From Desmodesmus armatus (taxonomy: Eukaryota > Chlorophyta > Chlorophyceae > Sphaeropleales > Scenedesmaceae), in the NCBI GenBank assembly GCA_007449985.2, contig VIIQ02000134.1:124001-188000 (forward strand): 64,000 nucleotides of DNA, given 5' to 3'. Below are positions 11,625 to 22,538 of the stretch, piece by piece. The notes beneath the pieces are model-generated. The model worked only from the letters and a program-made list of their open reading frames with translations, did no database searches and was not told the DNA's origin. Every line of letters starts with the position of its first letter. Position 1 is the first letter of the stretch. The position numbers were made by a program, and so were the translations under genes.

Positions 11625-13975
11625 CTAGTAGGGCATGAAGCGCCCCTGTGCTTTCAGCCGCCTGACGCGTGCTGCCTCTGCACCTTCTGCGTCGCCGCCC
11701 GCAGCAGCATCAGGCAGCAAGCCTGCCGCTATGGCGGCCTTCCTAGAAGCCTCCTGCGCTGCCTCTGCTGCGGCGTGGGCCTCCCCACTGTTCTCACCTG
11801 CAGCACACAGCACAGCACAGCACAGCACATCGCAGCACAGCAGCCAGGTGGGGGGTTGTGGGCGTGCAGCATGCTGCACATGCTCACCGCTCTGAGCCTT
11901 GACTTCCGCCAGTGGTTCTTCACAGGTAGTGAAGTTGCTTACTCACTTACACAGCAGCATGGAGCAGCAAGAAAATGGACGCTCGGGACAGAGAACAACC
12001 CAGGCAGCAGGTGCTGCTTGTGCTGACTGCAATGCGGCTAGGTGAGTTGCTGCCGGCAGCTCAGGACTGTACCCCTGGCCCACAGATGTTCGCCATGCAA
12101 GGGTGCAACTGTATGTCAACCCATGACCGCATGGTCTCTAGCAGTGTCACACCCAGCAAAAACCCCTATCCCCCCCAGCTTTGACAGCACAAACCAAGTG
12201 TGCGAACAGGCGCACCGAGCACCTGGCCAACATGCAATGGAAACACAGTAGCCACTCTTCAGGCAAGGACCCCACCATGGCCACAGCAGCACTCTCACCA
12301 CCACCACCGACCCCACGGCCGCTACACCAAGACATCACCCCTCCCCCCCTCCTCTCAAAGTGGCCCCCAGCTCACCATATGCTGCCAGCAGCAGTGCCGC
12401 TCTGTTGGCCGTGAGTGGCCCCCGTGAAGGGATAGCCATGCCGTCAGTGAAGCGCTGCAGCCTGTGGCCCTCTGCAGGCAAGAACCCCACCATGGCCTCA
12501 GCAGCACTCTCACCACCACCACCACCGACCCCACGGCCGCCACACCAATACATCACCCTCCCCCCCCCCCCCTCCTCTCAAAGTGACCCCCAGCTCACCA
12601 TATGCTGCCAGCAGCAGTGCCGCTCTGTTGGCCGTAAGTGGTCCCCGTGAGGGGATAGCCATGCCATCAGTGAAGCGCTGCAGCCTGTGGCCCTCAGACA
12701 CATTCCAGCCAGGCTGTGCGTCGGGCGCAGCGTTGGCGGGTTGGGGCGCCTCGCGCACCGCAATGTTGAAGTGGCTCAGGGCGATGTTGAACGCCGCGCG
12801 GCGCTCTGGGCTGTGGTCGTCTCCACTGTCTAACACCATGTTGCCCAATGGGTCGACCTGCAGGGACCAGGCAACAGCGACGCACCGATAAGCATTGGTG
12901 AGCACCGTCACAGGGTGAAAGCACAGCTGATGCTTGCGAGGGCCTGTAACATCACCCCCCCCCCCCCCCCGAAACAGCTGAACGCAAGCTGCCATAAGGG
13001 GCCTGAGTATAGGCCGCATGTAACCAGCTGGCCAAAGGTGACAATGGCTGCAACATCGGTGGATAATACGTTTGTAAGGTGTAGCAGGCATCAAGGCAGG
13101 CTGCAGTGGGCCCGCCTGACAGGGGCAGTGAAGGTGACAGCACGCGCCTGCCGACATGTGTGTGAGAGCGGACACATCCAGTGATGCCGATACAGCCCTC
13201 AACTTCATTCAACATGCTTTGAATGAGAAGGAGATGATGGAAACAAGAGATTCAAAATCAGATGACATCAACATCAGGGTTGCCGACAACAGTCAGCAAG
13301 CCCGTCTGGTCAACTACCCCCCGTGAAGAACCCTGTGAGTGGTACGCTCCACAGTACCTGCAAGATGAGGTACCCATTGTGATAGAGCGTGGCGTGCCCT
13401 GCTTCCTCCTCGAAACACTCCAGCTTAGGCTTGACAGGCCTGGGTGCAGGCTGCGGGGGCTGTCTCTGCTGCTGCTGTTGTTGGTAGTGCTGCTGCTGCT
13501 GGTGCTGCCGGGGGTTGAAGCCACCAGAGTTCTGCCGATGCTGCTGCTGGTGAGGCTGTTGGTACTGCTGTGGGTACTGCTGCTGCTGCTGCATGTGCTG
13601 GCCACCTGCACCAAGGCGTGCAAAGACTGAGCCCCTATCCTGCTGCCCTTGCTGAGGGAAAGAGCCTTGCTGCTGCTGGTACCTGCCCATGTTTTGCCCC
13701 ATGGGTGGCCCCTGCTGCTGCTGTCTCCAGCCCCCTTGCCGACCCTGACCTCCAGCAGGCGGAGGTGGCCTGTGCTGCTGCTGCTGTTGCTGGCTCCCGC
13801 CCCCCGGGCCCCTCCAAGGCCAGTTTGACATGGGCTGCTGTCTGTCCTGGTGCCGCTGAGGGCCGGGCCCTCCGTTGTGGAAGTCCTGGGGAGGAGGCCT
13901 GTGGGGCTTGGTCCTCTCCTTCTTGACCAGGTCATCCAGGGACATGTTGAGCTTTTGTTCCACAGAGTCTGCCAT
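11625..13975 (-). CDS. Gln-rich protein with UAP56-binding-like N-terminal motif; possible mRNA export adaptor
   Basis: Four exons in phase on the minus strand: 13975-13358, 12857-12599, 12471-12376, 11797-11625, giving 381 residues. The N terminus LNMSLDDLVKKE resembles the UAP56-binding motif (LDMSLDDIIK) of mRNA export adaptors such as ALY/UIF and plant UIEF proteins. Residues ~25-180 are Gln/Pro/Gly-rich with several RGG-like spots, as in RNA-binding linkers. A more ordered part follows (GYLILQ, then VDPLGNMVLDSGDD). Exon 3 (96 nt, 32 codons) is an almost exact copy of the end of exon 2, so a segment beginning EGHRLQRFTDGMAIPSRG occurs twice in tandem. The C terminus ends GRFMPY. Nuclear RNA export is inferred from the short motif only; no RRM is present. 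Confidence 0.6.
12263..12700 (-). repeat. Tandem duplication of exon end plus intron start
   Basis: Two direct units of about 213 and 223 bp (12263-12475 and 12476-12700) share the exon end, the gtgagc donor and a C-rich intron segment containing accccaccatgg. The copy nearer the 3' end of the gene has an acceptor ctgcag at its junction (+ strand 12472-12477) that the other unit lacks, which turns it into a separate 96-nt exon that keeps the reading frame. Confidence 0.85.
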
Positions 13976-14348
13976 GCTGTGGTTGGATGCTGGTGGAGGA
14001 AGAGGACTAGCTGGAAAAATGAAGTTGGCTGCTGCTTTGCTTGTGAAGGGTCTTGATGCGATAGAGTCTGGATGCAGAAGTGCAAAAAAGTGGGAGCGTT
14101 CAACAAAAACGAACAACTGCAAATATTATCTTCGAAACACCGGCTGCGCGCTTGACGAGTTCTCAGCTGATCTTGAGCACCAAACCCTGATGTTTGTCTC
14201 GCAACAGAGCCCATCGCACTGTGATTTATTGCAACCACACGGAGTGTGCTGATGAACAGCTTGTGCCGTGGGGTCTCTCACGCTTTGCTGCTGCTGGTGA
14301 CGGTGGATCTGCCAGGCTGTGAGGCTTTGCCTCTGAAGCTCTGAAACG
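13976..14348. promoter_or_regulatory. Divergent promoter region
   Basis: The start codons of the UAP56-motif gene (minus) and the SPX-SLC13 transporter (plus) are only 373 bp apart, so both promoters and 5' UTRs must lie here. I see no clear TATA box or named phosphate-response element. An alternative in-frame ATG for the minus gene lies at 14122 within this interval. Confidence 0.55.
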
Positions 14349-17300
14349 ATGAAGTTCACCCATGTCCTGAAGTTTAACTCGGTTCCAGAGTGGAGGGAGT
14401 ACTACATCAACTACCCTCTGCTCAAGAAGCTCATCCTTGCAGCCAGCACTGCTGAGGCATACGAGGCATATGAAGGTCACCCACCAGGTAGGGCTTCAAC
14501 CTGATCGGGACTATGTGGCTGTGCTGTGCTGTTCTGCTGTTCCAGTACTTGTCTCTGGGCCCTTGCACGTGAACGGCACTGGCTGGGTCCTGCAAAACCA
14601 AAACAAGGGTTGCGGGCCGGCATCACGACAGCTACAGCCAGGACAGGGTGTGGGCAGCAGGACGACACAGCAGCTTGGTGCATGTCGTAGCCATGCCTGA
14701 GGGTTTACGACAATCACGGGCCTAGTGAGAGCATTTTTTTGGAATAGCTTGAACCAGCATCTTTTCTGCTCCCAGCTCACCGCCCCCCTGGCAAAGGGTA
14801 TATGCTGAGCGGATCACCACACCCATGTCCTCGTGCTGACTGCTTGCCATCTGATGTGACCGTCCTGCTTCTCAGAGCGTGGGTTTGATGAGGAGGCGGG
14901 CCCTCGCAGCCCGCTGCTGTCATCCCACCCCAGCTTGGTGCGCTCCATGTCCCACTCCGTGAGTGGCAACGGAGCACCAATCCTGACACGCTCACTCACA
15001 GTAACGGGTGCCACAGCCATCAGCAGTGAGCAGCGGGAGAAGGACTTTCTGGAAGCCCTGGACTCAGAGCTGGCCAAAATCATAAGGTTCTACCTGAAGA
15101 AAGAGGCAGAGGTGTCAGCCTCGCTTCAGGAGCTCACGATGCAGATCCAGCACGCAGAGGGCATTCAGGCTGAACATGCTGCAGGTACGCCGTAGCTGAT
15201 GCTGATATACTGGTAGCCCTGTGCTGCCCGTTTGGGTGGCAGCTTGCGCAGAATGTAGAGCACCTATGCACTGGGTATGATCTCCACCAGTCTCCTGCAG
15301 GCTTGGCCACAGCAGCAGCCAGCAAGCTTGATGCAGCGGCTTGCAGCGCAGGCTGTTGGTCACCCCAGCGAGCGTCATGTGGCTGGTGGTGGTGGCTACT
15401 GGGCCCAGGATTGCGAATTCTCTGCACAACTGGGTGACTACCGTCGACCATCAATGCCCAACAACACTTACAAATTACACAATTGTCCTCACTTTGCCAT
15501 CATAAGTAGGATGAAGCATGCCCACTCCCCATTGCACAAGCTGATGCACATGGCTGATACGTAGGCAGCTGCCGTCCTGACCCGCCCCTGCCAACTCACG
15601 TTCCTGCTCCCGCCCGCCCTGCCAACAGACGCTGCCGCGCGCGCTGCGTTTTGGTCTCGTGGTGGCGGTGCGTCTCCCGGCCAGCGTGAAGCGCTGCGGG
15701 GTCAGCTGGAGGACTTGTACGCAACAGCCAGCAACCTGCAGAACTACGTGCAGGCCAACAGGACAGGCTTCAGGAAGATTCTGAAGAAGCACGACAAGCT
15801 TACCTCGGTGAGGCAGGGGCGGGAACGATGAGGTTTGGGTTGGGAGTCCTTGAAGCTAAACCCTGAGGCGACATTTTGAGGATTTTTGAGGGGGGTGGGG
15901 CAGGATCGAGGATGGTGTGTTCGTGAACAAGGGAGGCAGAGCAGCAGGATGGGGCAGTCGCTGTTTGCTTACTTTTGTGTGGCTTGCAATGACCAGTGGT
16001 GTTGTGTGCAGGCTGTGGGGCACTGAACATACAGTTTCCTGGTTTGGCGCAGCAACGCCGTGTCACCTGCAAGGGCGCCAGCGTCTTATGGGGAATGGAG
16101 CACACATACACACTCCTTTGTGCTGGTGCTCCTGCCACTGTACTGCCGCTGCTGCATGCGTGCCTTTTCCTGCATGCAGCATGTGCTGTCCAGCATGTAC
16201 CTGCCCCTTGTGAACCAGAAGTTCCCTGAAGACCATGTGGAGCAGCTGCAGGTGCAGGCGGACGCCATCACACAGCTGTGAGTGATCAGGTCGCGGTACT
16301 CTGATCACTCAGTCCGCCTGACAGCTACTGCCAGCCATCTGAAGTACAGTATACAAAAGTGCCCCAGCTTTTATCAGCGCCACCTGCACCTGGGTATAGT
16401 AAAGGAACTGCTGCCTTGTAGCCGTACAGGTGTTTGTGGGGCTGTTGCATGTTTGGGGCCCCTGATGGGTCGACTGCAGCCAGGCAATGAGGTGTGCACA
16501 TCATGCCAGTGTTAGCCAGAAACAGAGTGTGTGCAGTGCTTCCCGAGCCCGCGTGTGTCTCTGCCCTCAGTGTCTGTATTGCACATGTGGAGCACAGGGT
16601 TGATGATGAACATGGTGCCCAAGGCATGCATCATGCATGCTATCCTATCAAGTTGTCTGTGTGCTGTGGGTCCTGGGTGTGGCTGCAGGTATTCCATCGT
16701 CTGCTGCAGCGGCAGCACAGCCAAGGCTCAGGCCATCCTGAAGCGGCAGCAGCAGGAGCAGGTGTCATTTGAGCGCAACACCATCTGGAAGGACATGGTG
16801 GGGCAGGAGCGGCGGGGCGCCACTGTGCACGTGCAGGTAAGGCCGGCCGGCTGGCATGATTCGACAGCCGCAGGGGCACTGCTCGAACCATGTGCACCTC
16901 TTAGATGGGCAGGAACGTCATGATAGCGCATGTCGGTTGCAAGGGCGGCAACTGTGTCAAGCCAATGGTGGTCCTGCAGGCTGGGTGGGCAAGGCTTAAT
17001 CAGTTTGGCATCGTCTCAGGGGTGCAAGGGTGCCTGCCGCAGCTATGTGAATTTCTTCTCGGTGTTCAAGGGGTGCTCACCCCCCACAGGCTGGCCACAC
17101 ACAACTCAGTCCAGTCACCCCGGCTGCCAGGGCCGTAGCTATTTCAGCCTAGCTGGTATTGGTCGGCAGGGCTTAGTGTGCGTCAGGTCCTTCCCTCTTC
17201 AAAATATAGCTCAAAAATGAGTGCTTCAGAAGCCAAAAAACCCAGTCCCACACTGTGTGTGTGTGCGCTTATGCCTGTGCGGCCTGCAGGACGGCAAGGA

Positions 17301-20300
17301 CGTGGTTGTTGAGTCCTGGGTGTCGCGCAACAAGCAGGCGCTGCTGGTGGCAGCAGCCCTGGCAGTGTTTGCATTCCTTCTGAGCTACCCCATCTTCAAG
17401 GAGCCCGAGAAGCAAAACTGCCTGGCGCTGCTGGTGTTCGCCTCGCTGCTGTGGTGCACGGAGGCCATCCCACTGTTTGTGACCAGTATGCTGGTGCCGT
17501 TCCTGATCGTGGTGCTGAGAGTGCTGGATGACACTGAGCAGGAGCCGCCAGCACGCCTCACACCCAAGCAGGCAGCACCAGCGGTGTTCCACACCATGTT
17601 CAGTCAGGTGCGGCGTGAGCTGCAGTATGGGCTGCAGGACTGCCCACACATGCTGCCAGCTATATGGCCCCAGATAAAATAACACTACTTACATCAATTT
17701 GACAGCTGGGGTATAGGGCGCTGAAGAGATTTCACATAACCACTTTCGAATTTGGACTGTGCAGGTTATGCTGTACGCCCCTTACCGTGCATGCCTGCCT
17801 GCCTGACTGCTGCTGCAGACCATCATGCTGCTGCTTGGTGGCTTTGCAATCGCCGCGGCACTCAGCAAGCACTTCATTGCTAAGCAGCTCGCTGTCGCCA
17901 TCCTGTCGAGGGTGGGGCGCAAGCCTCAGCACGTCATCCTGGCCAATATGCTTGTGGCAACGTTCGCCAGTATGTGGATCTCAAACGTGGCAGCCCCCGT
18001 GCTGTGCTTCAGTCTGGTGCAGCCGATCCTGCGCACCCTGCCCACCAGCCACCCCTTCTGCAAGAGCCTGGTGATGGGCATTGCACTGGCGAGTAACCTG
18101 GGAGGCATGACGAGCCCTATCAGCAGCCCACAGAACATCTTTGCGATTGAGCGCATGAGTATGGGCGGCATGCCGCCCTCTTGGCTGCAGTGGTTTGCTG
18201 TTGCGCTGCCTGTGGCTGTGCTGGGCAATCTGGTGTGCTGGGCCATCATCATTATGGCTTACAGGCCGGGAGACACTATCAAGGAGGTAGGCGGCTGTTG
18301 GGTGCTGTGTGCAGAACCCTATCCATGCTCGACAGCGCTGTTGCGGTGGCTTAGGAACATGATGAACAACACAGCCCTGTGCTTCGTGTGATGAGTGGCA
18401 AGGCAGCAGGGCTTCACTGGTCAGGGGGACAGCTGCGCACTAATCATGTTGTCACACAGTGCTGGGCCAACGGACCAAGGGGTATGGACAGCCATATGTT
18501 GAGTATCTGGTGGTTGAAAGCCATGGTGGTCGCAAATACTGAAATTTGGACCCAAAAGTCTGCGTTGCACACCTGTCCACAGGACCCAAGGGTTTTGCAA
18601 TGCCGTGCACCCTGCCCACAGCCCCTGCCCTGCCTCCTTTGACACGTGCTATGCTGCTATGCTGCTGCAGGTCCGTCCCCTGAAGCAAAACGATGACCCT
18701 CTGAATGGCACCCAGATCTATGTCATTCTGGTCAGTGTTATAACAGTTATGCTGTGGTGCTTCAACACCTTCCTGGCCACCTACACCGGGGAGATGGGCA
18801 TCCTGGCGATCATCCCTCTGGTCGCATTCTTCGGTTTTGGCGTGTTGGAGTGAGTGTTTGCTTGACACCCCCACGGCCTGCTGCTGCTAACAGGCCTTGG
18901 TTGGTTAGGATAGAGTGACAGCAGGCATGTTGGTGCTTGCGTTGCAGATGGTTGTGGGCAGCGACTGCATGACAGTTTGTTGGGAGGGGGGTTGCTGGTG
19001 CGCGGCTGTGTGCAGGAGGGCAAGCAGTAAACGACATGCACAACAGCAGCTGCCTGCGACATGCACAACAGCATTTTGCTCAGCTCTGCCTGTCTACTGC
19101 ACCGGCCTGCCTTGCCCTGTGCTTGTGCTGGTGTTGTCCTGCAGCAAGGATGACTTCAACGGCTTCCTGTGGAACGTGGTCATGCTGGCCATGGGAGGCC
19201 TTGCACTTGGCCAGGCTGTTCAGAGCAGCGGCCTGCTGCTGAGCATATCTGCTGTAAGTCTCCGAGACTTAGTGGCACTCTCACCAACGTCTTCCCGCCT
19301 TTTATCACAATACGCCATGTTCCAAGTGACACTGCCACTAAATGACACTGCCACTGAGTTTGAGGATGTGACACTCCTGCAGACAGCATGCACAGGGCTG
19401 GGACTGCTCTTATCAGTTGGGTTTGGGCATGGTCAGCTCTCGTTCTGGGCGTATTGTGCTGTTGCTGCTCCGGATTACGGCCGTGCTGTCCTTCTGTGCC
19501 GTTCAACTGCCGGGCAGATGTCAAAACCCATGCATGTGGTGCTCGTCTGCAGCAGCTGACAAACCTGCTTTGCCGGCAAACCCCTGCTGTTGCATCTGTC
19601 CCTGCAGGTCATCGGCGACTTGGTGAAAGGGCAGAGCCTGTGGTCTGTGCTGGCCATCTTCTGTGGGCTGGTGCTGGTGGGCACCACCTTCATCAGCCAC
19701 ACAGTGGGAGCCATGGTCATCCTGCCCATCGTGCAGGCAGTGGGCGACCAGATGCCTGGCAACCACTCCAAGCTGCTGGTCATGGGTGCTGCCCTCATGT
19801 GCTCAGGTGGGCTGGGCGGAGACAAAATGTAAAAGATATCTAGATGGTATTAGTGATGTTTGTTATACTATTCTATGAGAGTGACACTATCTTGTATCGT
19901 TTCCTGGTCTCCTGCCTGTGTCAAGTGTCCGCACCCCCTGAGCCTGGCTTGGAGACAGTCAGGACAGTCAGGCAGGCCCTGATCAGGTCATGGTTCAGTT
20001 TTCCTGTAGGCTGGTGCATAACTGCAGTTGGTGCAAGGGTTGTGGGGCGTGAGGCAGCCTTGCTTGGGGTTATCCTGGCATGTGCACTGCACACTGAACT
20101 GGCGCTGCGGCACGGGAACACATATCACGTTGTGCGACCTTGAGATACCAAGGGGACTTTGCAAAACTTGGTGTTTCTAACACATGCATCCCTCTATGCA
20201 ACATGGTGCTGTACTGTGCCGTGTGTGAAAAAAGTAATCCTGCTCAACAGCATCAAGTGAAAAGAGCACAGCCAAACAAGTGAGTGCTGTGCTGTGCTGT

Positions 20301-20489
20301 GCTGCAGGTGCCATGGGCCTTCCTGTGAGTGGGTTCCCCAACATGAATGCCGTGTCACTGGAGGACCCCACAGGGCTGAACTACGTCAACACCTCCGACT
20401 TCCTCAGGGTTGGCATTCTGGGCAGTATCATGGCCTACGGCATCATCATCAGTGTCGGTTACGGTCTCATGTTGGCCGTAGGCTTCTGA
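14349..20489 (+). CDS. PTC1: SPX-SLC13 phosphate transporter (Pho91/PTC-type)
   Basis: Eleven exons agree in phase: 14349-14487, 14876-15184, 15629-15807, 16180-16277, 16689-16836, 17290-17607, 17819-18286, 18671-18849, 19145-19253, 19608-19806, 20308-20489 (775 residues). Residues 1-~290 form an SPX domain: the start MKFTHVLKFNSVPEW, a FYLKKEAEV helix, and a basic NRTGFRKILKKHDK helix that in this family binds inositol pyrophosphates. Residues ~292-775 are an SLC13/DASS membrane domain with many hydrophobic helices, CTEAIPLFVTSMLVP, SNLGGMTSPISSPQN and a C-terminal half ending CSGAMGLPVSGFPNMNA. Yeast Pho91 and the Chlamydomonas SPX-SLC protein export phosphate from vacuoles or acidocalcisomes, so a vacuolar phosphate efflux role gated by SPX is likely. 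The symbol is by family resemblance. The nearest downstream TGTAA is at 21739. Confidence 0.88.
20285..20305 (+). repeat. (GCTGT)n run before a 3' splice site
   Basis: Repeated gctgt pentanucleotides directly precede the acceptor of the last PTC exon (gctgcag at 20301-20307). The same pattern recurs in other genes of the window. Confidence 0.8.
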
Positions 20490-20522
20490 GCAGCCAGCCT
20501 GGTGCGGCTGCTGGCAAGGTCT

Positions 20523-20613
20523 GCTTGACCAAGTGTCGCTCCTTTACCTGGTGTCGCTGCTTGACTTGGTGTCGCTGCTTTGACCTGGCGTCGCTGCTTG
20601 TCCTGGTGTCGTC
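20523..20613 (+). repeat. Five imperfect 18-19 bp repeats in the transporter 3' UTR
   Basis: Five tandem units of the form gcttgacctggtgtcgct begin 34 bases after the transporter stop codon. Variation among units affects mainly the gacc/tacc/gact positions. They are probably transcribed. Confidence 0.8.
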
Positions 20614-20662
20614 TAACCTCCTTGGCGGCGTACCCCATGGGTGGGAGGGTTGTCACTTTGTA

Positions 20663-20791
20663 CTACTGGCGGGGTGAGGCTCAAGCCTCTGGCCCCCGGA
20701 AGTTGGGGTAACTCAGTCGACTAAGTTGTGCGTGGCCAGCCGGTGGGGGTTCTTGCCCCCCTTGGAAACCGAGAATAACCTACTGGCGGGG
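20663..20791 (+). mobile_element. SINE-like insertion, copy A, with 12-bp flanking direct repeats
   Basis: A 105-bp segment (20675-20779) is bounded by perfect 12-bp direct repeats ctactggcgggg (20663-20674 and 20780-20791), as expected for a target-site duplication. Inside are a box-A-like taactcagtcg (20709-20719) and a box-B-like ggttcttgccc (20748-20758), the order and spacing of a tRNA-type Pol III promoter. A related core lies at 38.0 kb with different 12-bp flanks. It is a short, non-coding element; matches to the A and B boxes are imperfect. Confidence 0.5.
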
Positions 20792-22538
20792 TTGTGTTCA
20801 TTTCGTGAGCACCGCAGGGATGCTTCCAGCAAGGGGAAGGGCTATGACCTGCCGTTGAAGTGCGAGGAGGCTGCGTTTCTCAATGCATGCACATAGTGTA
20901 GTGCAGGATTGTATCGATTCAGCGATATCGCTTTGACGGGCGGCAGGATTGTGTGCTCACGGATGTGTATGGCTGTCTGGCTGGCTGTGTGTGCGGGTGC
21001 AAGGTGCATGTGTGGATTTCTGCACATGACCTACCCACCACCCAATGGTGTCATTACGTATGTGCCGTTGCACACTGCTGGCGGCCATCGTTCTGTGTGT
21101 GTGCTGGGTGAAGGCGGTGCCGCAGTGCCTGGCAGGATGTACTTTGGACGATCTTGGTATGCTGTCTGGCTGGTGCTGGCCTGCTGTGCGCCTGCTAGGA
21201 TTCCATGGTGTGTGGCTGGGGTGCACAGAAAAGCTGATTTGGCAGCGAGGTGATCAGGGAGTGGATTGTCACCTGGTTGGCGGCAGGCTGGCATTTGTCA
21301 CGTCCTGCCCGGGGCACCACAGCCTGTGTGCCCCAGCACCGCTGGGGTCTGCTGTCAAGAAAAGGATTCTGCTTGCCGCCTGCATGGTTTGAACAGTGAT
21401 GCAAGTGATCACTCCTTACTACAAATTGCCACAGGTATCGCAACTGTCGCAACTGCCTTGTGCCTGGGAAGGCAGTTCTAGTGCTGTCATGCCATACAAG
21501 CCACTGTTTGTTTGGCGTAGTGGGGTGTTGCGGTGCAGTTGACTTGACCTGGCTTTGGGGCCCAGGGCCACAAAATGCATCGCCTGGTGCTAATTCAATC
21601 TTGATGCACATGATCTGAGGTCGCTTGGTTGCATTGTCGGTGTTGGATCGTGGTTGACTGCAGGTCGCATGTGGGACAGACAGGGACCCTCTGCAGCTGC
21701 ACCGCAAAGATACTAGTACTGGTGTGATACACCATCGTTGTAAGGGTATGCTGTGTGTTATCTGTGTTTGAAACAGGTCTGTGATGGCATGATTGTCCCT
21801 GAGTGTACGCCAGTCAGCCTCGTGTGCACACCAGCAAGTTCAGGTTGCGGTCAACAATGCAAGATTTGATACTGGGGCCCTCAAGTGCCACTTGCAGCAG
21901 CCAAAACGAGTGTGAATATGTGTTTCTCTTGTGATTGCTGGTGTTCAGCGGCAGAGGAAGCATACAGGTGCCTGTCCAGACGCTAGTTAGCTGGACAACA
22001 GGTGAAAGAGGATGGGTGCTTGCAGGATGCAGGACGGGCTTTGCTGTGTTATGTTTGACTATGCACAGTGTCATGCAGTGTAAATCATACCATCAATGAC
22101 ACCTGTCGTGTGCTGCGTCGCCCGTTTTTCACTGCTGCCTGTTCAACTTCCACATCTGCTAGACCTCCTGTTACAGCGTGCTTACCAGCGTTTGATCCTT
22201 ACATATAAATTCTCAAAAGCCAGCCTGCAAGCGCTGCTTCAATTCCACGAAGTTCAATCCTAGGGTCCAAGCGTGGTGGTTTTTGACAATCGCATTCGGG
22301 CAGGCCGGATTCGGCGTAAGCGATGAATTCGTTGTGATTGAAGTCGAAAAGGTACACTTGCTGTGTGTGAGAAAGATACCGGGCAACTCGCCGCAAGTCT
22401 GTTCAGCAGTGCAGAGTTCACAAAGGTCTCAAGTCGTCATCTTTCTGTTTCTTGAAAGCAATCTTCAGCAGTGCGCCTCATTTGACACTTGGCTGCGTCA
22501 CGGCAGCCAGTTCTTTGGCAGCAGCAGTGCCAGAGAAC
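20792..22538. other. Intergenic region before LARP1
   Basis: No domain-bearing frame or splice-bounded exon was recognised. It contains a TGTAA at 21739-21743, which could end the transporter transcript, and another at about 22079. The LARP1 promoter and 5' UTR should be in the last few hundred bases. An in-frame ATG at 22452 is an alternative LARP1 start. Confidence 0.45.
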
